Notes: generated by a model from the letters alone, not told the origin. A stretch of 64,000 nt of DNA from Manihot esculenta (GCF_001659605.2 NC_035161.2:40133956-40197955), one strand, 5' to 3'. Counted from the stretch's first letter, positions 36,450-49,151 are shown. Made by a program: numbers and translations.

Positions 36450-38013
36450 ATGGCCAATCACAATGAAAACAACCTCGCAAACACTCCCAATGACCTGGGC
36501 TCTGTCCAAGAGGGGCAGCAGTTCGCTTTCTCTAGCCCCACAACCCCAAACAACCAAAAAATAATCCCCTTCAACCCCTCGCCGAGTTTGGCAGGGAATG
36601 CACCCGGAGCTGTCCTATCCAACCAAGACCTCCAAACCATGGCCCTTCAACTATAAAACACCGCCCACTGGCTGGGACAAATAATGCAACAAAGGGGCCT
36701 TAGCACCCCAATGAATGTGATGCCGGTAGTAGAAGAACCCCGAACCAATGAACCCCAGCCCACCTTCAACCACCCCCAAACTATCAGCCGAGAAACCGGA
36801 GAAAGGGGGCAAAGAACAGGAGGAGAAGATGAACCTGAGGCTAGAGTCCATGGAAGAAGAGTGAGGGAGCTGATAGAAAATGACGAGGCAGACAGTTATT
36901 CTGCCGAAACAACCAGGAGGAAGAAAAGTGAGGTGCAGGAAGAGGAGTATCGTCTGGAAAAGAGGCCCAGACAAGAAGAAGAAGAAAATGTAGATAAAAA
37001 ACTGCAGAAGCTGAGGGAACAGCTCCTGGCTGAGTTAGGGGCAAAAGACCATAGCCAGACTCTATTACCCACCTCTTCACCCTTTTCGAAGTGGGTGCAG
37101 CAGGAGACTATCCCCAAGAAGTTTATGATGCCACCTATGGCAGCGTACGACGGAGCCGAGAACCTCAGGGAGCACGTCTTGAACTATAAGACTTTCATGG
37201 AGTTGCAGACTCTATCAGATGCCTTGATGTGCAAGGTATTCCCAACGACGCTTACGGGGCCGGCACAGACGTGGTTTAACAGCTTGGAGGCCGAGAGTAT
37301 CAGGAGCTTCGGGGATCTGGCCAATGCCTTCATCAACCGGTTCATAGCCGGAGTACCAGCGGATAGGAAGACCAGCTATTTGGAGACGGTCAAGTAGAAA
37401 AGGGACGAGTCGCTGAGGGAGTATGTTGCCCGTTTTAATACGGAGGCCCTACAGATTCCCGAGCTGGATGAGGGGAGAACGGTGGAGGCTATGCAGAAGG
37501 GGACGACCTCCGCTGAGTTTTATGGCTCGTTGAGTAGAAAGCCCCCCACTACGCTGGCAGAGCTGATGAAGAGGGCGGAGAAATACATAAGGCAAGATGA
37601 TCCCTGGTGACGAGTAGATTCGCTAAGGGGGCAGAAGATAGAGGAAAAGCCCCCGAAGAAAGGAGATCGGAGAGGCATGAGAAGAAACAGGGTAAGAAAC
37701 CTGAGCCTTACAGGCAGCCCTGAGACCGGAGAGACCAGAGACCTTTCCCCCCTCGGGTTTCAGAACAAAAGCCATTCCCTCCGCGCATTTCAGAGAACCT
37801 GACCCCGCTCAACGCGTCCAGAGCCGAGGTGCTCATAGTAGTTCAGGATAAGGAGTTCCTACAGTGGCCCAGGCCTATGAGGACAGAAGCAGACCAGTGA
37901 AATCCTGACAAGTATTGTCAGTATCATCGCACCCACGGCCATGACACCAACAACTGCTACCAGCTGATTAGTGAAATCGAAAGGCTGATCAAGAGGGGAC
38001 ACCTCAGGAACTT
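36450..38013 (+). pseudogene. Tat gag (decayed)
   Basis: Starts MANHNENNLANTPNDLG at 36450. The capsid-type region is recognisable at 37120-37400 (MPPMAAYDGAENLREHVLNY, then PAQTWFNSLE). A zinc-knuckle-like CQYHRTHGHDTNNC sits near 37916-37957 in another frame. Stops at 36654, 37395, about 37609 and 37898, plus a frame change between about 37610 and 37910, break it. It would have formed the particle core that packages the element RNA. Not translatable as it stands. Confidence 0.85.
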
Positions 38014-38014
38014 T

Positions 38015-41000
38015 GTGAAGAAGCAGGAGGGGCAGAGGCCTCAGCCGAACCCAGCAGCACAAGCACCTAGGATGACGGGAGCAGGGCCGGTGAATGATGG
38101 CTCCAGTGGAACCATCAACATGATCGTTGGGGGGACCGGATGTCGGATGAGCCGAAGGGGAAAGAAGAGAGGTCGAGATGGGGAAAGCAACAGCGGAGAA
38201 GTCATGCAGGTAATTGAGCACTCTCCAGTAACTATCACCTTCTCTCCGGAGGATGCCCAGGGTGTTCAAATGCCTCATGACGACGCCCTCGTTATTGAAG
38301 CCGTCATCCACAACTACCGGGTTAAGAAGATTTTGGTGGATGACGGGAGTAAGGTGAACTTGCCGCCATACCGGGTCTTCCAGCAAATGGGAATCCCTGA
38401 AGAGCAACTGGTTCGAGACCAAGCCCCAGTCAAAGGGATAGGCGGAGTCCCGGTACCTGTGGAGGGGAAAGTAAAGCTGGCCCTCACTCTAGGAGAAGCG
38501 CCAAGGACTCGCACTCATTATGCGGTGTTCTTAGTAGTCAACCTCCCCCTGAGCTACAACGCAATACTGGGATGACCTGTGCTGTTCGACTTTGAGGCCG
38601 TAACCAGCATCAGGTATCTGGCTATGAAATTCCCAACAGAAGCGGGAGTGGGGGTAGTCAGAGGAAGCCAAGAAGAGGCCAGAGCAGTATGCCTAGCCAC
38701 GGTATCAGAGCCAAACTCAGCAGGAGAAAAACTTGACTCGAAAGTCCTGGAGGTCCGAGATGAGAAAAAAGAGGCCAGAATAGAGCCGGTGGGAGAACTG
38801 AAAACCTTCCCCTTATTAGAAGTAGAGACAGATAAGGTGTTCAGTCTTAAAACCGGCCTCACTGAAGAACAGAAGAGGGAAGTTATGGCCCTGATCCGAG
38901 GTCACGCGTCAAGCTTTGCCTGGAAGCCTTCTGACATGCCAGGGATTGACCCCAGAGTGATGACACACAAGCTGAATGTCCTCCCAGACGCCAGGCCGAT
39001 AAAGCAGAAGAAGAGGGTAGTAGGAAGGGAGAAGCAGCAAGCCACCAGGGAGGAGGTGTAGAAGTTAGAAGAGGCAGGGTTTATTAGAGAGGTCATGTAC
39101 CCACAGTGGCTAGCAAATCCTGTATTAGTCAAAAAAACTAATGGCAAATATAGGATGTGTATAGATTTTACAGACCTCAATCAAGCATGTCCCAAAGATT
39201 GTTACCCCCTCCCTGATATTAATAAAATGGTCGATTCTATGGCCGAATTTGATTACATGTCGTCTTTGGATGCTATGTCAGGTTATCACCAAATTCCAAT
39301 GGACAGGTCGGATGAAGAAAAAATCTCGTTCATAACAGAAGATGGGACCTACTGCTATAAAGCCATGCCTTTCGGGCTGAAGAATGCCGGGGCAACATAC
39401 CAAAGATTGATAAATAAAATCTTCAAGGATCAGATCGGCAGGAATGTCGAAGTATATGTGGATGATATTGTGGTGAAGAGTCCGACCTTTCGGCAGCATT
39501 TAGTGGATCTGAGGGAGTGTTCGAGGTACTAGAGCAGTACAGAATGAGGCTGAACCCAGCGAAGTGTGCCTTCTTTATCAGGGGAGAAAAATTCTTGGGA
39601 TACATGGTGAGTGGAAAAGGCATTGAGCCCAATCCGGAGAAAGTGGAAGCTATCCTAAATATGCTCGAGCCGACCTGCGTGAGGGATGTCCAAAGACTTA
39701 CTGGAAGAGTGGTGGCACTCAATCGCTTCATGTCGAGGTCGGCAGAAAGATGCTTGCCGTTCTTTAAGAAGTTGAGGAAAGTGTTGAACTTCAAATGGAC
39801 CGAGGATTGCCGAGAAGCTTTCAAAGAGCTCAAACGCGATCTCAGCTCGCCCCATATACTTAGCAGTCCACTGGAAGGAGAAGAGCTCCTGATTTATTTG
39901 GCAGCCTATGAGTAAGCAGTCAGTGCAGTGTTGGTAAGAGTAGAAGAGGGAGAGCAGAAACCAGTGTTTTACATCAGCAAGGTGCTTAAAGACGCCGAGA
40001 TCAGATACCTGAACATCGAGAAGATAGCCTATGCTCTGTTGATGACAGTCAGGAAATTCAGAGTTTATCTAGAAAGCCACCAGGGGGTAGTAATGACAGA
40101 CCAACCGCTGAAGAAGATTCTCCACAGGCCGGAAACATCAGGTCGGATGCTTGCCTGGTCCATCGAGATTAGTCCCTACTGTTTAGAGTATCGACCTCGG
40201 ACCACCATAAAATCTCAAGCCTTGGCTGATTTCATAGCAGAATGCTCGTTCAATGAAGATTGAAAGGAATCGGGTCAGTCATCTTTGGAAGCATTGGGAA
40301 ATGAGAGAGATGGGCAATTCTCTCAAGAATTCAGTTGGAAGGTGTATGTGGACTGAGCATCAGGCGCTGGAGGCAGTGGTGCTGGAATAATGTTGAAGGG
40401 ACCTGAAGAATTTAAGGTTTGCTATACCTTACGCCTAGAATTCAAGGCCTCTAATAATGTGGCGGAATATGAAGCCCTAATAAACGAAATGCTGTTAGCA
40501 ATGGAAGTAGGGGCAACCGACCTCGAAGTGAATAGTGACTTCCAGCTGGTAATCAATCAGATAACAAGGGCATATCAGGCCAGAGACCCTACCACGCAGA
40601 ACTACCTAGCGAAGACGAAGGCTATAGAAACCGAGCTCAAAAGTCGCGGAATCAGAGTTAGATATAAGAGAATACCTCGGGAAGAGAATGAAGAGGCAGA
40701 CCTGCTCAGCCGATTATCTAAAGAGGAGCTAGAACAACTCCCTAACGAGGTATACATACAACACATTAGCACACCTGCCTTTGACAAAACGGCCACTGTA
40801 TTGCAGGTGGAGCAAAGCCAGAGCTGGATGACCCCATACATGGAATACTTGGAGAAGGGAAAGCTTCCTGAAGACAAGGATGAAGCAAAGAAGATAGCAG
40901 CTCGTGCCGCTAATTACCAAGCAGTAAGGGGGACTTTATACAGAAGGGGGAAATCAAGCCCGTGGCTCCGATGTGTGAGCCCGAAGGAGGCAATAAAGGT

Positions 41001-42060
41001 GATGGAAGAAATACACAGGGGAATGTGTGGAGCTCACGAAGGAGCAGGAACGCTGGCTAATAAAATATTCAGGCAGGGGTACTACTGGCCTACTGTTAAA
41101 AAGGAAGCAGAAGAGTTTATCCGAAGATGCGACGTATGCCAGAGGTTTGCTAATGTCATCAATGTTCCGACCACTCCTCAGTCCAGCATATCCAGCCTGT
41201 GGCCGTTCTCACAGTGGGGAATAGATATCCTGGGACCCTTTCCCAAGACCATGGGGCAGAAGAAATTTGTAGTGGTGGCTGTGGAGTACTTCTCGAAATG
41301 GCCAGAAGCAGAGGCAATCCCCACGATCATAGCCCGTAAGATGATAGACTTCGTATGGGGCAACATCATCTGCAGGTTCGGGATATCGAGAGTACTCATC
41401 TCAGACAATGGCAGATAATTTGACTGCAATGCCTTCAGAGCATTCACAACTAATATGGGCATCTGGCACAAATTCTCCTCGGTGGCCCATCCCCAGACCA
41501 ACGGTGAAACAGAGGTCACTAACAGAGCCATCCTCCAGGGATTGAAGAAGCGACTGGATGGGGCAAAGGCGAATTGGGCAGAAGAGCTCAATAACATCCT
41601 GTGGGCACTCCGAACTACCCCCAGAACGTCTACTAAAGAAACGCCTTTTGCACTCGCGTTTGGCACTGAAGCTGTGGTTCCAATCGAGCTGCAGGTCCCT
41701 ACCCATCGGGTCCAGTTTAATGATGATAATGTTAATAGTGATAAACTGAGAAGTAACCTGGATGCCTTAGAGGAAATTAGGGAGGAAGCTCAAGTTCGTA
41801 CAGCCGCTTATCAATACAGAGCAGCTCGTTATTACAATCAAAGGGTCAGAGAAAGAAGCCTGAAGGTAGAAGATTTGGCCCTGAGAAATCTGGAAACTAC
41901 GGGAAAAAGAGCGGCTGTGGGAAAGCTAGCACCGACCTGGGAGGGCCCATTCAGAATAGTCAAAGTGGTCAAACCAGGGGTATATCGGATCGAAGACTTA
42001 CAGGGAAACCCTGAGCCTCATGCTTGGAATATCCAGCATTTGAAAAGGTACTTCTCCTAA
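38015..42060 (+). pseudogene. Tat pol: protease, RT, dual RNase H, integrase (decayed)
   Basis: Domains in order. Protease-like DDGSKVN near 38338. RT from about 39080 with the catalytic YVDDIVV near 39453-39473. A classical RNase H relic at about 39880-40260. An archaeal-type RNase H at about 40340-40720, whose VD*ASGAGGSGAG motif is interrupted by a stop. Integrase with a CDVCQ zinc finger near 41128, core GIDILGPFP near 41218 and SDNGR near 41402. Stops lie at 38573, 39059, 39913, 40261, 40354 and 41416, and a one-base deletion near 39515 shifts RT out of frame. Several stops are explained by single C-to-T or G-to-A changes. The C-terminal block (41455-42060) is open. Enzymatically dead. 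Confidence 0.9.
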
Positions 42061-42220
42061 GATGTTATCAAATGTAAAAAGACTGATTGTATTTCAAAAA
42101 GCATGATAATAAAATAGACGTTGTTATCGTCTGATTCTTCATTTGTCATAACTTACATCGCTTTCATGAAAGAAGCAAAAAAGAAAAATAAAATAGGCAC
42201 AAAGCCGAACTGAGATGACA

Positions 42221-42427
42221 GACCGGGATCCCTAAGATCTCCCGGCACCACAAGACCGGGATCCCTAATAAGATCTTTCGGCACTACAAGACCGGGATCC
42301 CTAAGATCTCCTGGCACCACAAGACTGGGATCCCAAGATCTCCCGGTGCCGCGTGACCAGGATCCCCAAGATCTCCTGGTGCCGCATGACCAGGATCCCC
42401 AAAATCTCCTGGCATCATAAAACCGGA
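42221..42427 (+). repeat. Tandem repeat block after Tat pol
   Basis: Six imperfect units of about 30-36 bp, each with a GACCGGGATCC-like core followed by AAGATCTCC and a GGCACCACAAG-like end; units drift from left to right. They lie between pol and the antisense ORF. Related Tat elements often carry hypervariable tandem repeats at this place. Confidence 0.9.
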
Positions 42428-43200
42428 CTGAAAAGACAAAAGTAATGTGAAGACAAAAGTGCCGACTTGAGACACGCGTACATAAGCCCGGAAAGGCCGA
42501 GCTCAGCAAGCTATAAGCCTCCCATGATCTAGAAAGAAGCCTAAAGCATGAGCAGACAAGGCCCCAGTCTCGATTCTTATCGGAGTAGAACTAAGAACAA
42601 AAGGGCTAGCCCTGCTCATCACCTAAAAAGGTACATGATCCATTTCACTTTGGTTATATGAATGTTATACGTTTGAACTCGCATTGTGGACGAGTCAACA
42701 GAATAGAAAATAATAAGAACGCATGTACAAAGTTATAGAAACTCATGAATTGGAAGTATAGTAAATAGTTAAAAATCGAACTCATAGGCGACGACCTGAT
42801 ATAGTTGAATCCTACGAAAGATTAGATAAACATGAAGTTTAAAGGTTTTTATCTTTAAGATAAATCCAGCTCGGAAAAGGCTTGCAGATAGGAATGCCTT
42901 GGTGAGATTGAAAAAATTTATAAGTTAAAAGTTTAGTCAATTGACAGAATTTCAACTCTGATTGGCTTGAGGGCAAAAGAGGAAAAACGGTGTAGTTGAT
43001 TCCTTAGAAAAATTATGAAGCACATGGTTTAAGTGTTTCATTCTTAATATATGTACGGCTTAAGTTTTTTATCCTTGACATTTTGGGCTTTTCTACAATA
43101 TAAGTAGTTCGGTAAAGCCTAAACAGCAAACCAGAAATAGAAACACTTCAAATATAAATACAAGTAAAAGTCAAATTTCATTGAATAAAGTTACAATTAC
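42428..43200. other. Tat internal region without a gene
   Basis: Untranslated DNA between the tandem repeats and the antisense ORF. No frame or structure recognised. Confidence 0.6.
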
Positions 43201-43203
43201 AAC

Positions 43204-44394
43204 CTACTCTACTGAAGGGAAAACTGTCCTCAAAGGACTTACATGCCTAGGTGTATCTACGTTATCTACATTACTATCGGCTACACTATTATCTACAAAG
43301 TGGACTATCTCCTGCCCCTGAGGTCCAGCGTCTTCATCCTCCTGCCCCAGCTCGGCAGCTGCCTCAGAAGGCCCAGCTCCAGTGCGAGAAGCTCCTTTAG
43401 GCAAGGGTCTGTCATCCTCCCCGTATAGCACCTCCTTGCCGTCAGAGTCCTCCTCAACAGCTCGGAGTTCAGCCAACGGGGTGGAGGGGGCATATCCTTA
43501 GGCCTCGATTATACCCAGAGACGAACATACGGAAGCCTTTGTTCCATAGGGCTGTCTTCATCTCGCCATAAGCTTTAAACTCCGCAAGTCGCTCTTCGCA
43601 GGCCTCAGCTATCTTGGTTCTCAACTCGGAAGAATCTTTATAGCTCTGAAGATGAACCTCACAGGCTTGCTGGATATCTCTTTTTAGCTCGGCAGACTAC
43701 TTGTACTCCCTCAGACGCTCCTCGCACTCCAACTGGACTCTATCCTCGGCCAACTTGGCATCTTTGAGCAAGGCTGAGCACCTCTTTTCCAAAGCATTGA
43801 CCTGTTGGCAGAGTTGTTGATTCTGAAGTTTGGACTCCTCTGCCGCCAATGTCAAGCCCTTAATGCTGTCAACTTGCCTGCTCAGCTCTTGCTCCAGAAC
43901 CACGACCCGAGCTAGGGCTTCCTCCCTTTGAGCCAGCACGGTATCAAAATCAACCTTCAACAGCTCGTGCTGGTGCTGGACCCCCGCCTTCTGGCTTAGA
44001 GCCTCATCCCTTTCCCGACGGATGTCCTCTAAGGAGGACATTTGCTTTAAAGCCTTGTCGCACTGATCCTCCGCCTCAGCTGTCCTCCCGTTAGCCCTTT
44101 TGAGGGCTTCCAGTGCGGTATGTAGCTCTATCTGGAGGGACCTGGAGTGTTCCCAAGCGGCCGCAAGATTACTCCGGGCGTTGCTGGTTGCCGATAAGTT
44201 CTCCTCCAGGCGTGCCTCCTCAATCCGGCGATCTACAGACTCCCAGAGAGAGTGGTCACGAGCATCCACCTCCATAAAGAGGCCCATCACCTAGCACGAA
44301 GGAAAAACCGTTAGAACAGAGGAACAAAGAAAGCCAAAACGAAAACAAAAAGGACAACTTACCATTAGGAGTGACTCGCGGTTGTCGAAGCCGG
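43204..44394 (-). pseudogene. Tat antisense ORF, C-terminal coiled-coil part
   Basis: On the minus strand, an exon from 44290 downward encodes a long heptad-rich helix (for example RRIEEARLEENLSATSNARS and KLAEDRVQLECEERLREYK). It has a TAG at 43699-43697 and continues in frame to about 43493. A different frame then gives an acidic tail to 43204, implying a frameshift near 43480. A small intron with GTAAGT donor (44362) and TGCTAG acceptor (44291) joins it to the short exon piece 44363-44394. Coiled coils like this are known from the antisense ORFs of Retand/Tat elements. Function unproven; structural or nucleic-acid binding roles have been proposed. Confidence 0.75.
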
Positions 44395-44398
44395 TCAA

Positions 44399-46362
44399 AA
44401 ATAACCTTTCTGGTTATCAACAATTTACAACTGCAGATAGTGGTGAAATGATCGAATCCACAGGGAATTGAGAACTTATCTATTTTCCTTATCAAGACCA
44501 ATAAAATAAATTAAAATAAAAATAAACTGAAAAAGAAGAAAACTGAAAACGAGATAAACTGAAACGAGATAAAACTGAAACGAGATAAAACTGAAAGAGA
44601 AATAAACGGAAAGCAAAATAAACTGAAACGAGATATAACGAGATAAAACTGAAAGCAAAATAAACTGAAAGCAAAATAAACTGAAAGAGAAATAAACTAA
44701 AAGCAAAATAAACTGAAACGAGAATAAAACTGAAAGCGGAATAAAAATAAATTGCAGTAAAAGTAAAATGGGGGGTTTGAGATTGGTTTGATTAACAAAC
44801 TACTGAAAGCAATTAAAATAAGCAAATAACAAAATAAAAGAGAAATAAATAATAAGAAAGCTCTAGTTGAAGAATTGGATCCACTTCAGTTGTTGGGATT
44901 GATCATTGACACTTAGTTTCTTTTGAGTTGATTCAATAGATTAGTTATGGAGATGGAAGACGCTTCTCACCACCATTATCTCTCCTTATTATTAAACCAA
45001 TTAGGGAACGTCCTCTAATTAATTACTAATTAACAAATTACCAAGGAACGTCCTTGGGCCTTAGACATCAAAACAATTGTCAATTGCATTAAGAAATAGA
45101 GAGATCCAATCCTAGCTATCCAAACGTATGGAGATAACGCTAGATCATACAATTTCCTTGGGTTTTATCCCAAGTGTTCTTATGTAAGAATAATCTAAGC
45201 AATTACGGACTTAAATCATCCAAACTAACATATTATTACTTTGCAATCAAGAATCAACGTAGATCTAAACAACAAAGCAATATTGAAATCAAGCATGAAA
45301 TTGCATAAATATTGAACAACCAAAAGTTAAACAATATTTGATCAAGTCTCCCAATCCATAAAACAACCAAAGTATCACCTAATCTTCAACTAGAATAAAA
45401 GATTTCAGCCTCTCATGGCTGAAACAAAACTAAAAATAAAAGAAAAGAAGAAAGGTAGAAGAAGAGATGTGAATTTCTTAGGTGTCTCCCAAAGGGAGCT
45501 TAAGGGCCATGTAGAGGCTCCTTAAGTGGCTTTTTATAGTTGAAAAGTGTTGCCCTAGGTCATACTTACTGCCCAAGAGGTATTTTCTGCCCAAGATGTG
45601 TCTGAAAAGGAAAGAATCGCGCTTTTCGGCTTCAAAAGGAAGGCTGCGCGAAAATGCACTGCGGAAGGAAGTTGGTGCGCGCGGTTTGGTCTCAGAAAGG
45701 GAAGGAGGCGCAGATTATGCTTCCTAAATAAGTTTAGATGCTGACCTTGCTTCCTAATTAGTGTAGAGGCTGCCCAAGGTGCTGCCCATGTGTAACTTGC
45801 TGCCCAAGTTGTTGCAGAAAAGGAAGGTGGCGCGCAGATGGCTCTTAGAAGAGGAAAGCGCGCAGATTGTTTCTGAATAGGAAGGATGCACGAATTTTGA
45901 TCTTCAAAGGGGAAGATATGCTGTCCATACATTCCTTTTTAGGTGGAGCCTCTTTTGAAATTTGAATGTTGAACGCAGAAGAGGAAGAGCATCTCTTTGA
46001 GATCTTGCTGCCTAAATAGGAAGATATGACTGCTGCAGCGTGTGTACATCTTTGAACAAGGAAAGAAAGATCTGCGATTTGAATTTCGAATAATCTTTTG
46101 ACTGAGCTTTCCTTGTTTGCTTTTGCTTCTGCACTTTCCTCATTTGAAAACTTTCCTTTTCTGAAAACTTTCCTTATTTGGAAACTTTCATTTTTTGGCA
46201 CTTTCCATATTTGGTACTTTTTGGCAGTTTTAAGAGCATTTTCTCTAGATTGTCTCTTTACAACTAATATCTGCAAAACATAATTAAAACCACAAAATTA
46301 AGCAGAAAAGATGTAAATAAACATCAAGAACATAATGATAAAATGGACTAAAATATGTTCTA
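44399..46362 (-). mobile_element. Unclassified 1,964-bp insertion in the antisense ORF
   Basis: TCAA (TTGA on the coding strand of the antisense ORF) flanks both sides, at 44395-44398 and 46363-46366; removing the insert and one copy restores the open antisense frame. Neither LTR-type TG...CA ends, convincing inverted repeats, nor Helitron ends are seen. The end near 44401 forms a 6-bp stem hairpin (ATAACC-AGAAA-GGTTAT on the minus strand). The content is AT-rich with a minisatellite and no meaningful ORF, so it is a non-autonomous element of unknown class. Orientation is assigned arbitrarily from the host ORF. Confidence 0.6.
44510..44750. repeat. A-rich minisatellite (about 16-20 bp unit)
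   Basis: More than ten imperfect copies of an AAATAAACTGAAA-type unit with alternating GCA, CGAG and GAG spacers. It lies inside the unclassified insertion. Open frames on the minus strand here are repeat artefacts. Confidence 0.85.
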
Positions 46363-46366
46363 TCAA

Positions 46367-46771
46367 GGAGCATCTCCCTGATCCTGTCTCCGAGCTCCCC
46401 TTGAGGTCGAGACCGAAACGCTGCTTGCTCTCGAGTAAAACCAGCCAAAAGGCCAGTCAGAGCAAGCAAACGAGGGTCTGAAGCCTCTGTGATCCCCCCG
46501 AACATCCGTTCCAGCAAGATCTCCGCTACAACGCTCGCCGGAGTTTGATGAGTAATATCCTCCGCGTTCAGAATGTCGTTGTCAGGAGAGGACAGCAGGG
46601 GAACCACATGAGTCTCTTTCTTCTTGTCGAGAGGAAGGAGAGCTGGAGCCGGTCTCCTGGAAGCCCGAGACTTCTTAGGGACGGGAACTGGGGCGGGCAC
46701 TTTGGCTGAGGCAGGACACTTGCCCCCGACCTTCTTGGCGACATCTCCACCACCGGTGGGTCCGGGCCCCA
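46367..46771 (-). pseudogene. Tat antisense ORF, middle part (right of unclassified insertion)
   Basis: Minus-strand frame with a Pro/Ala/Lys-rich start (KVPAPVPVPKKSRASRRPAP) followed by a more ordered part (SVVAEILLERMFGGITEASD). It is cut on one side by the solo LTR and on the other by the 1,964-bp insertion. The last five bases (CCCCA, 46767-46771) are the solo LTR's target duplication. Confidence 0.7.
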
Positions 46772-48948
46772 TGTAATACCCAGCTAGACTCCGGTATCAG
46801 AATTCCTACCGTCCGGTGGAATTTCGGATGTCGGGAACCTCTAGAAGGGTAAAAACATGTTTTATAAAATGTTTTCATGAATTTTAATGTTTTAAGTATG
46901 AAATTAAATGAGTTTTTGCATGAAAAGTCCTTGGAGGAAAACCCAGGTTCGGCCGCCGAAAGTCAAGTTCGGCCGCCGAACATGCATGCGTTTTGGGAGG
47001 CATGTTAGGCCCCCGAAAGCATGAGTGAGGGAAGTCCAGGTTCAGCCACCGAAACTCAAGTTCGGCCGCCGAACATGGCATGCATGCGGAAGCACTCTCG
47101 GCCCCCGAACGTGGCCTGGCCAGCCACCTATAAAAGGGTCACTTGACCGAAATGGGCGAGCTTTCTCCCATTTTCGGCCACAGCTAGCTTCCGACCTCCC
47201 TCTTCCAAATCTAGTGTTCTTCCTTCAAATCCCCACCATTTTTCTTGAGTTTTAAGCTTGCATTGAAGGTTTTGAACTTTTGAAACAAGTTTTGGAGCTT
47301 TGGGAACTCAGGAGCTCATTTTCGTGGATCTCCAAGTTTAGGTCGTCTCCCTCTCGATCTTCAAGAGGTAAGAGCCGATCTTAAGCTCCTTATGTGTTTT
47401 GAGTAAGATTTTATGAGTTCTTTGAGTAGAAATGCATGTTAGGATATATGTTGAGTTATGGGTTAATATTGATGTTTTGAACAATGTGTGTTGATTGTGT
47501 GTGTTTGAAGTGTTGTAGTTGGGGTATATGATTGTTTGAGACCCCTAGGAACTTGTATGCATGTCCTAGTTGAGCTTTATGCATGATTTGAGGTTTTGGG
47601 AGGCAAGAGGCTCATGTGAGCCAAGTTTCTGCCCTTGTGGAGGCAGCATTCGGCTGCCGAAGCTTGCCCCCGAAAGAAGACTTTCGGATCTGTCTCGGAC
47701 TTTCGGCCGCCGAAGGTGCCGCCGAAAGTGCCTGACTTTCGGCTCTGGAGGGACTTTCGGCCGCCGAACCTGCCGCCGAAAGTGCCCTGTTCAGCCATTT
47801 CTTACATGTTTTTATGTGATGTTTTCATGATGTTTTAGGGGGTTTTTGGGGAGTATTTTAGATTTATGTTCAAGTGTGTTTTGGTCCCTCATTTGAGTCC
47901 ACCTGTGTAGGTTCGGACCTGAGGAACCGAGGACCCCAGCAGTGAGTTCAGCTGCTTCGGTGTTGTCAGAGTCTGCCAGAGGTGAGTGGAACTAAACTTA
48001 ATCTTTTAAATTAAATGTTTTATCATGTTTCATGCATCATGAATATGCAATAGGATGATTGCATTAGTATTCACGAATATGCCGCATTGCATCGATTGTT
48101 GTTGATGTGGGTGAATGTTGGATGACCCAATTAGTCCATGACAGGAAGACCAGGACCCCATTCTACGGTCTGGCACGGAAATGAAAGACCAGGACCCCAT
48201 TCTACGGCCTGGCACGAATTTGGGACTCGAAGACCAGGAGCCCAGAGGAGGCCCTGGGATAATGGTAAGTAATGTATGTATGACAGGAAGATCAGGACCC
48301 CATGCTACGGCCTGGCACGATGTTAGCTTGGACTAATTGGTGACAAGTTCACCCAACCCTTATTTGAATTGTCTGTGTTATGATGCATTTCATAGAGCAT
48401 AGTATTAATGTGTTTTAATAGCTCCGCTCACTGGGCTTTTAGCTCACCCCTCTCCCTTTACCCCCAGGCTTGCAGGTACAGTATAGAGCAGGAGTCCGGA
48501 TAGAGTAAAGAAGTCATGTTTATGTAATAGCTAGCAATGGACATGATCAAATTGTAATGTAATGTCTTAATCAGTACAGTTATGTAATGAGATGATGTTT
48601 ATGGATGTTAGAGGTGTGCTTGACCATAGATTGTTGTTATCCCTTTAATACATGATCTTAGAGATTTTGATGATGTTTATGTAAACCAACTCAGCATATG
48701 CTATGTCACCCCTTTTGGGGGCACTGATGAGATTCCACAGAGGGATCAATATTATGTTAATGTTTATGCACAGGTTGAGTTTGGTTGATGTTCATGGAAA
48801 GAAAAGTTTTAATTTTTATGCATGTTGTTGATCATGTATGGGATTATACAGGTTTACAGGTTATATGTCAGGCTTGCTACGGGTCCCGGCGGCCTTAAGC
48901 CGATCTGGATCCTAGCGCCGGTAGCGGTCTGATTTTCGGGTCGTTACA
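46772..48948 (+). mobile_element. Solo Tekay LTR
   Basis: 2,177 bp, from TGTAATACCC to GGGTCGTTACA, in sense orientation on the plus strand and flanked by CCCCA at 46767-46771 and 48949-48953. Related to, but clearly diverged from, the 2,240-bp LTRs of the neighbouring full-length element. A TATA box TATAAAAGG lies at 47129-47137. Clusters of TTCGGCCGCCGAA-type palindromes sit upstream (46950-47110) and downstream (47640-47790). It contains no coding region; a solo LTR is what remains after recombination between the two LTRs of a complete copy. Confidence 0.93.
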
Positions 48949-48953
48949 CCCCA

Positions 48954-49151
48954 TTCCCTCAGAAGTAGGGCAACCCCAAGAGGGGCTTCAGGGACATCTT
49001 CCGCCACCGGGATGACCTCAATTCCTTTCTCCGGAGCCCCCTCTTCAGCGGCTGAGGTCTCAAGCCTTGCCTCCGAAACATCCTCAGCAGGAAGGACAGG
49101 ATCCGGCCTCGTTAGCTCGGTGCTTTCAACAGGCCTAGAGATGACCCTCGG
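48954..49151 (-). pseudogene. Tat antisense ORF, middle part between the two Tekay insertions
   Basis: About 200 bp of acidic, Pro/Ala/Glu-rich minus-strand frame (for example PVLPAEDVSEARLETSAAEE). It links the segment broken by the solo LTR with the one broken by the full Tekay element. The right end carries the CTCGG target duplication (49147-49151). Confidence 0.65.

Noticed and set aside
42221..42427. CRISPR-like array
   Set aside because: Units are contiguous and drifting with no unique spacers, inside a plant retrotransposon.
44476..44706. Hydrophobic minus-strand frames resembling membrane peptides
   Set aside because: They are translations of the A-rich minisatellite and show the same short period as the DNA.
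44399..46362. Helitron interpretation of the unclassified insertion
   Set aside because: There is a terminal hairpin, but no TC start, no CTRR end and no insertion between A and T; a 4-bp duplication is seen instead.
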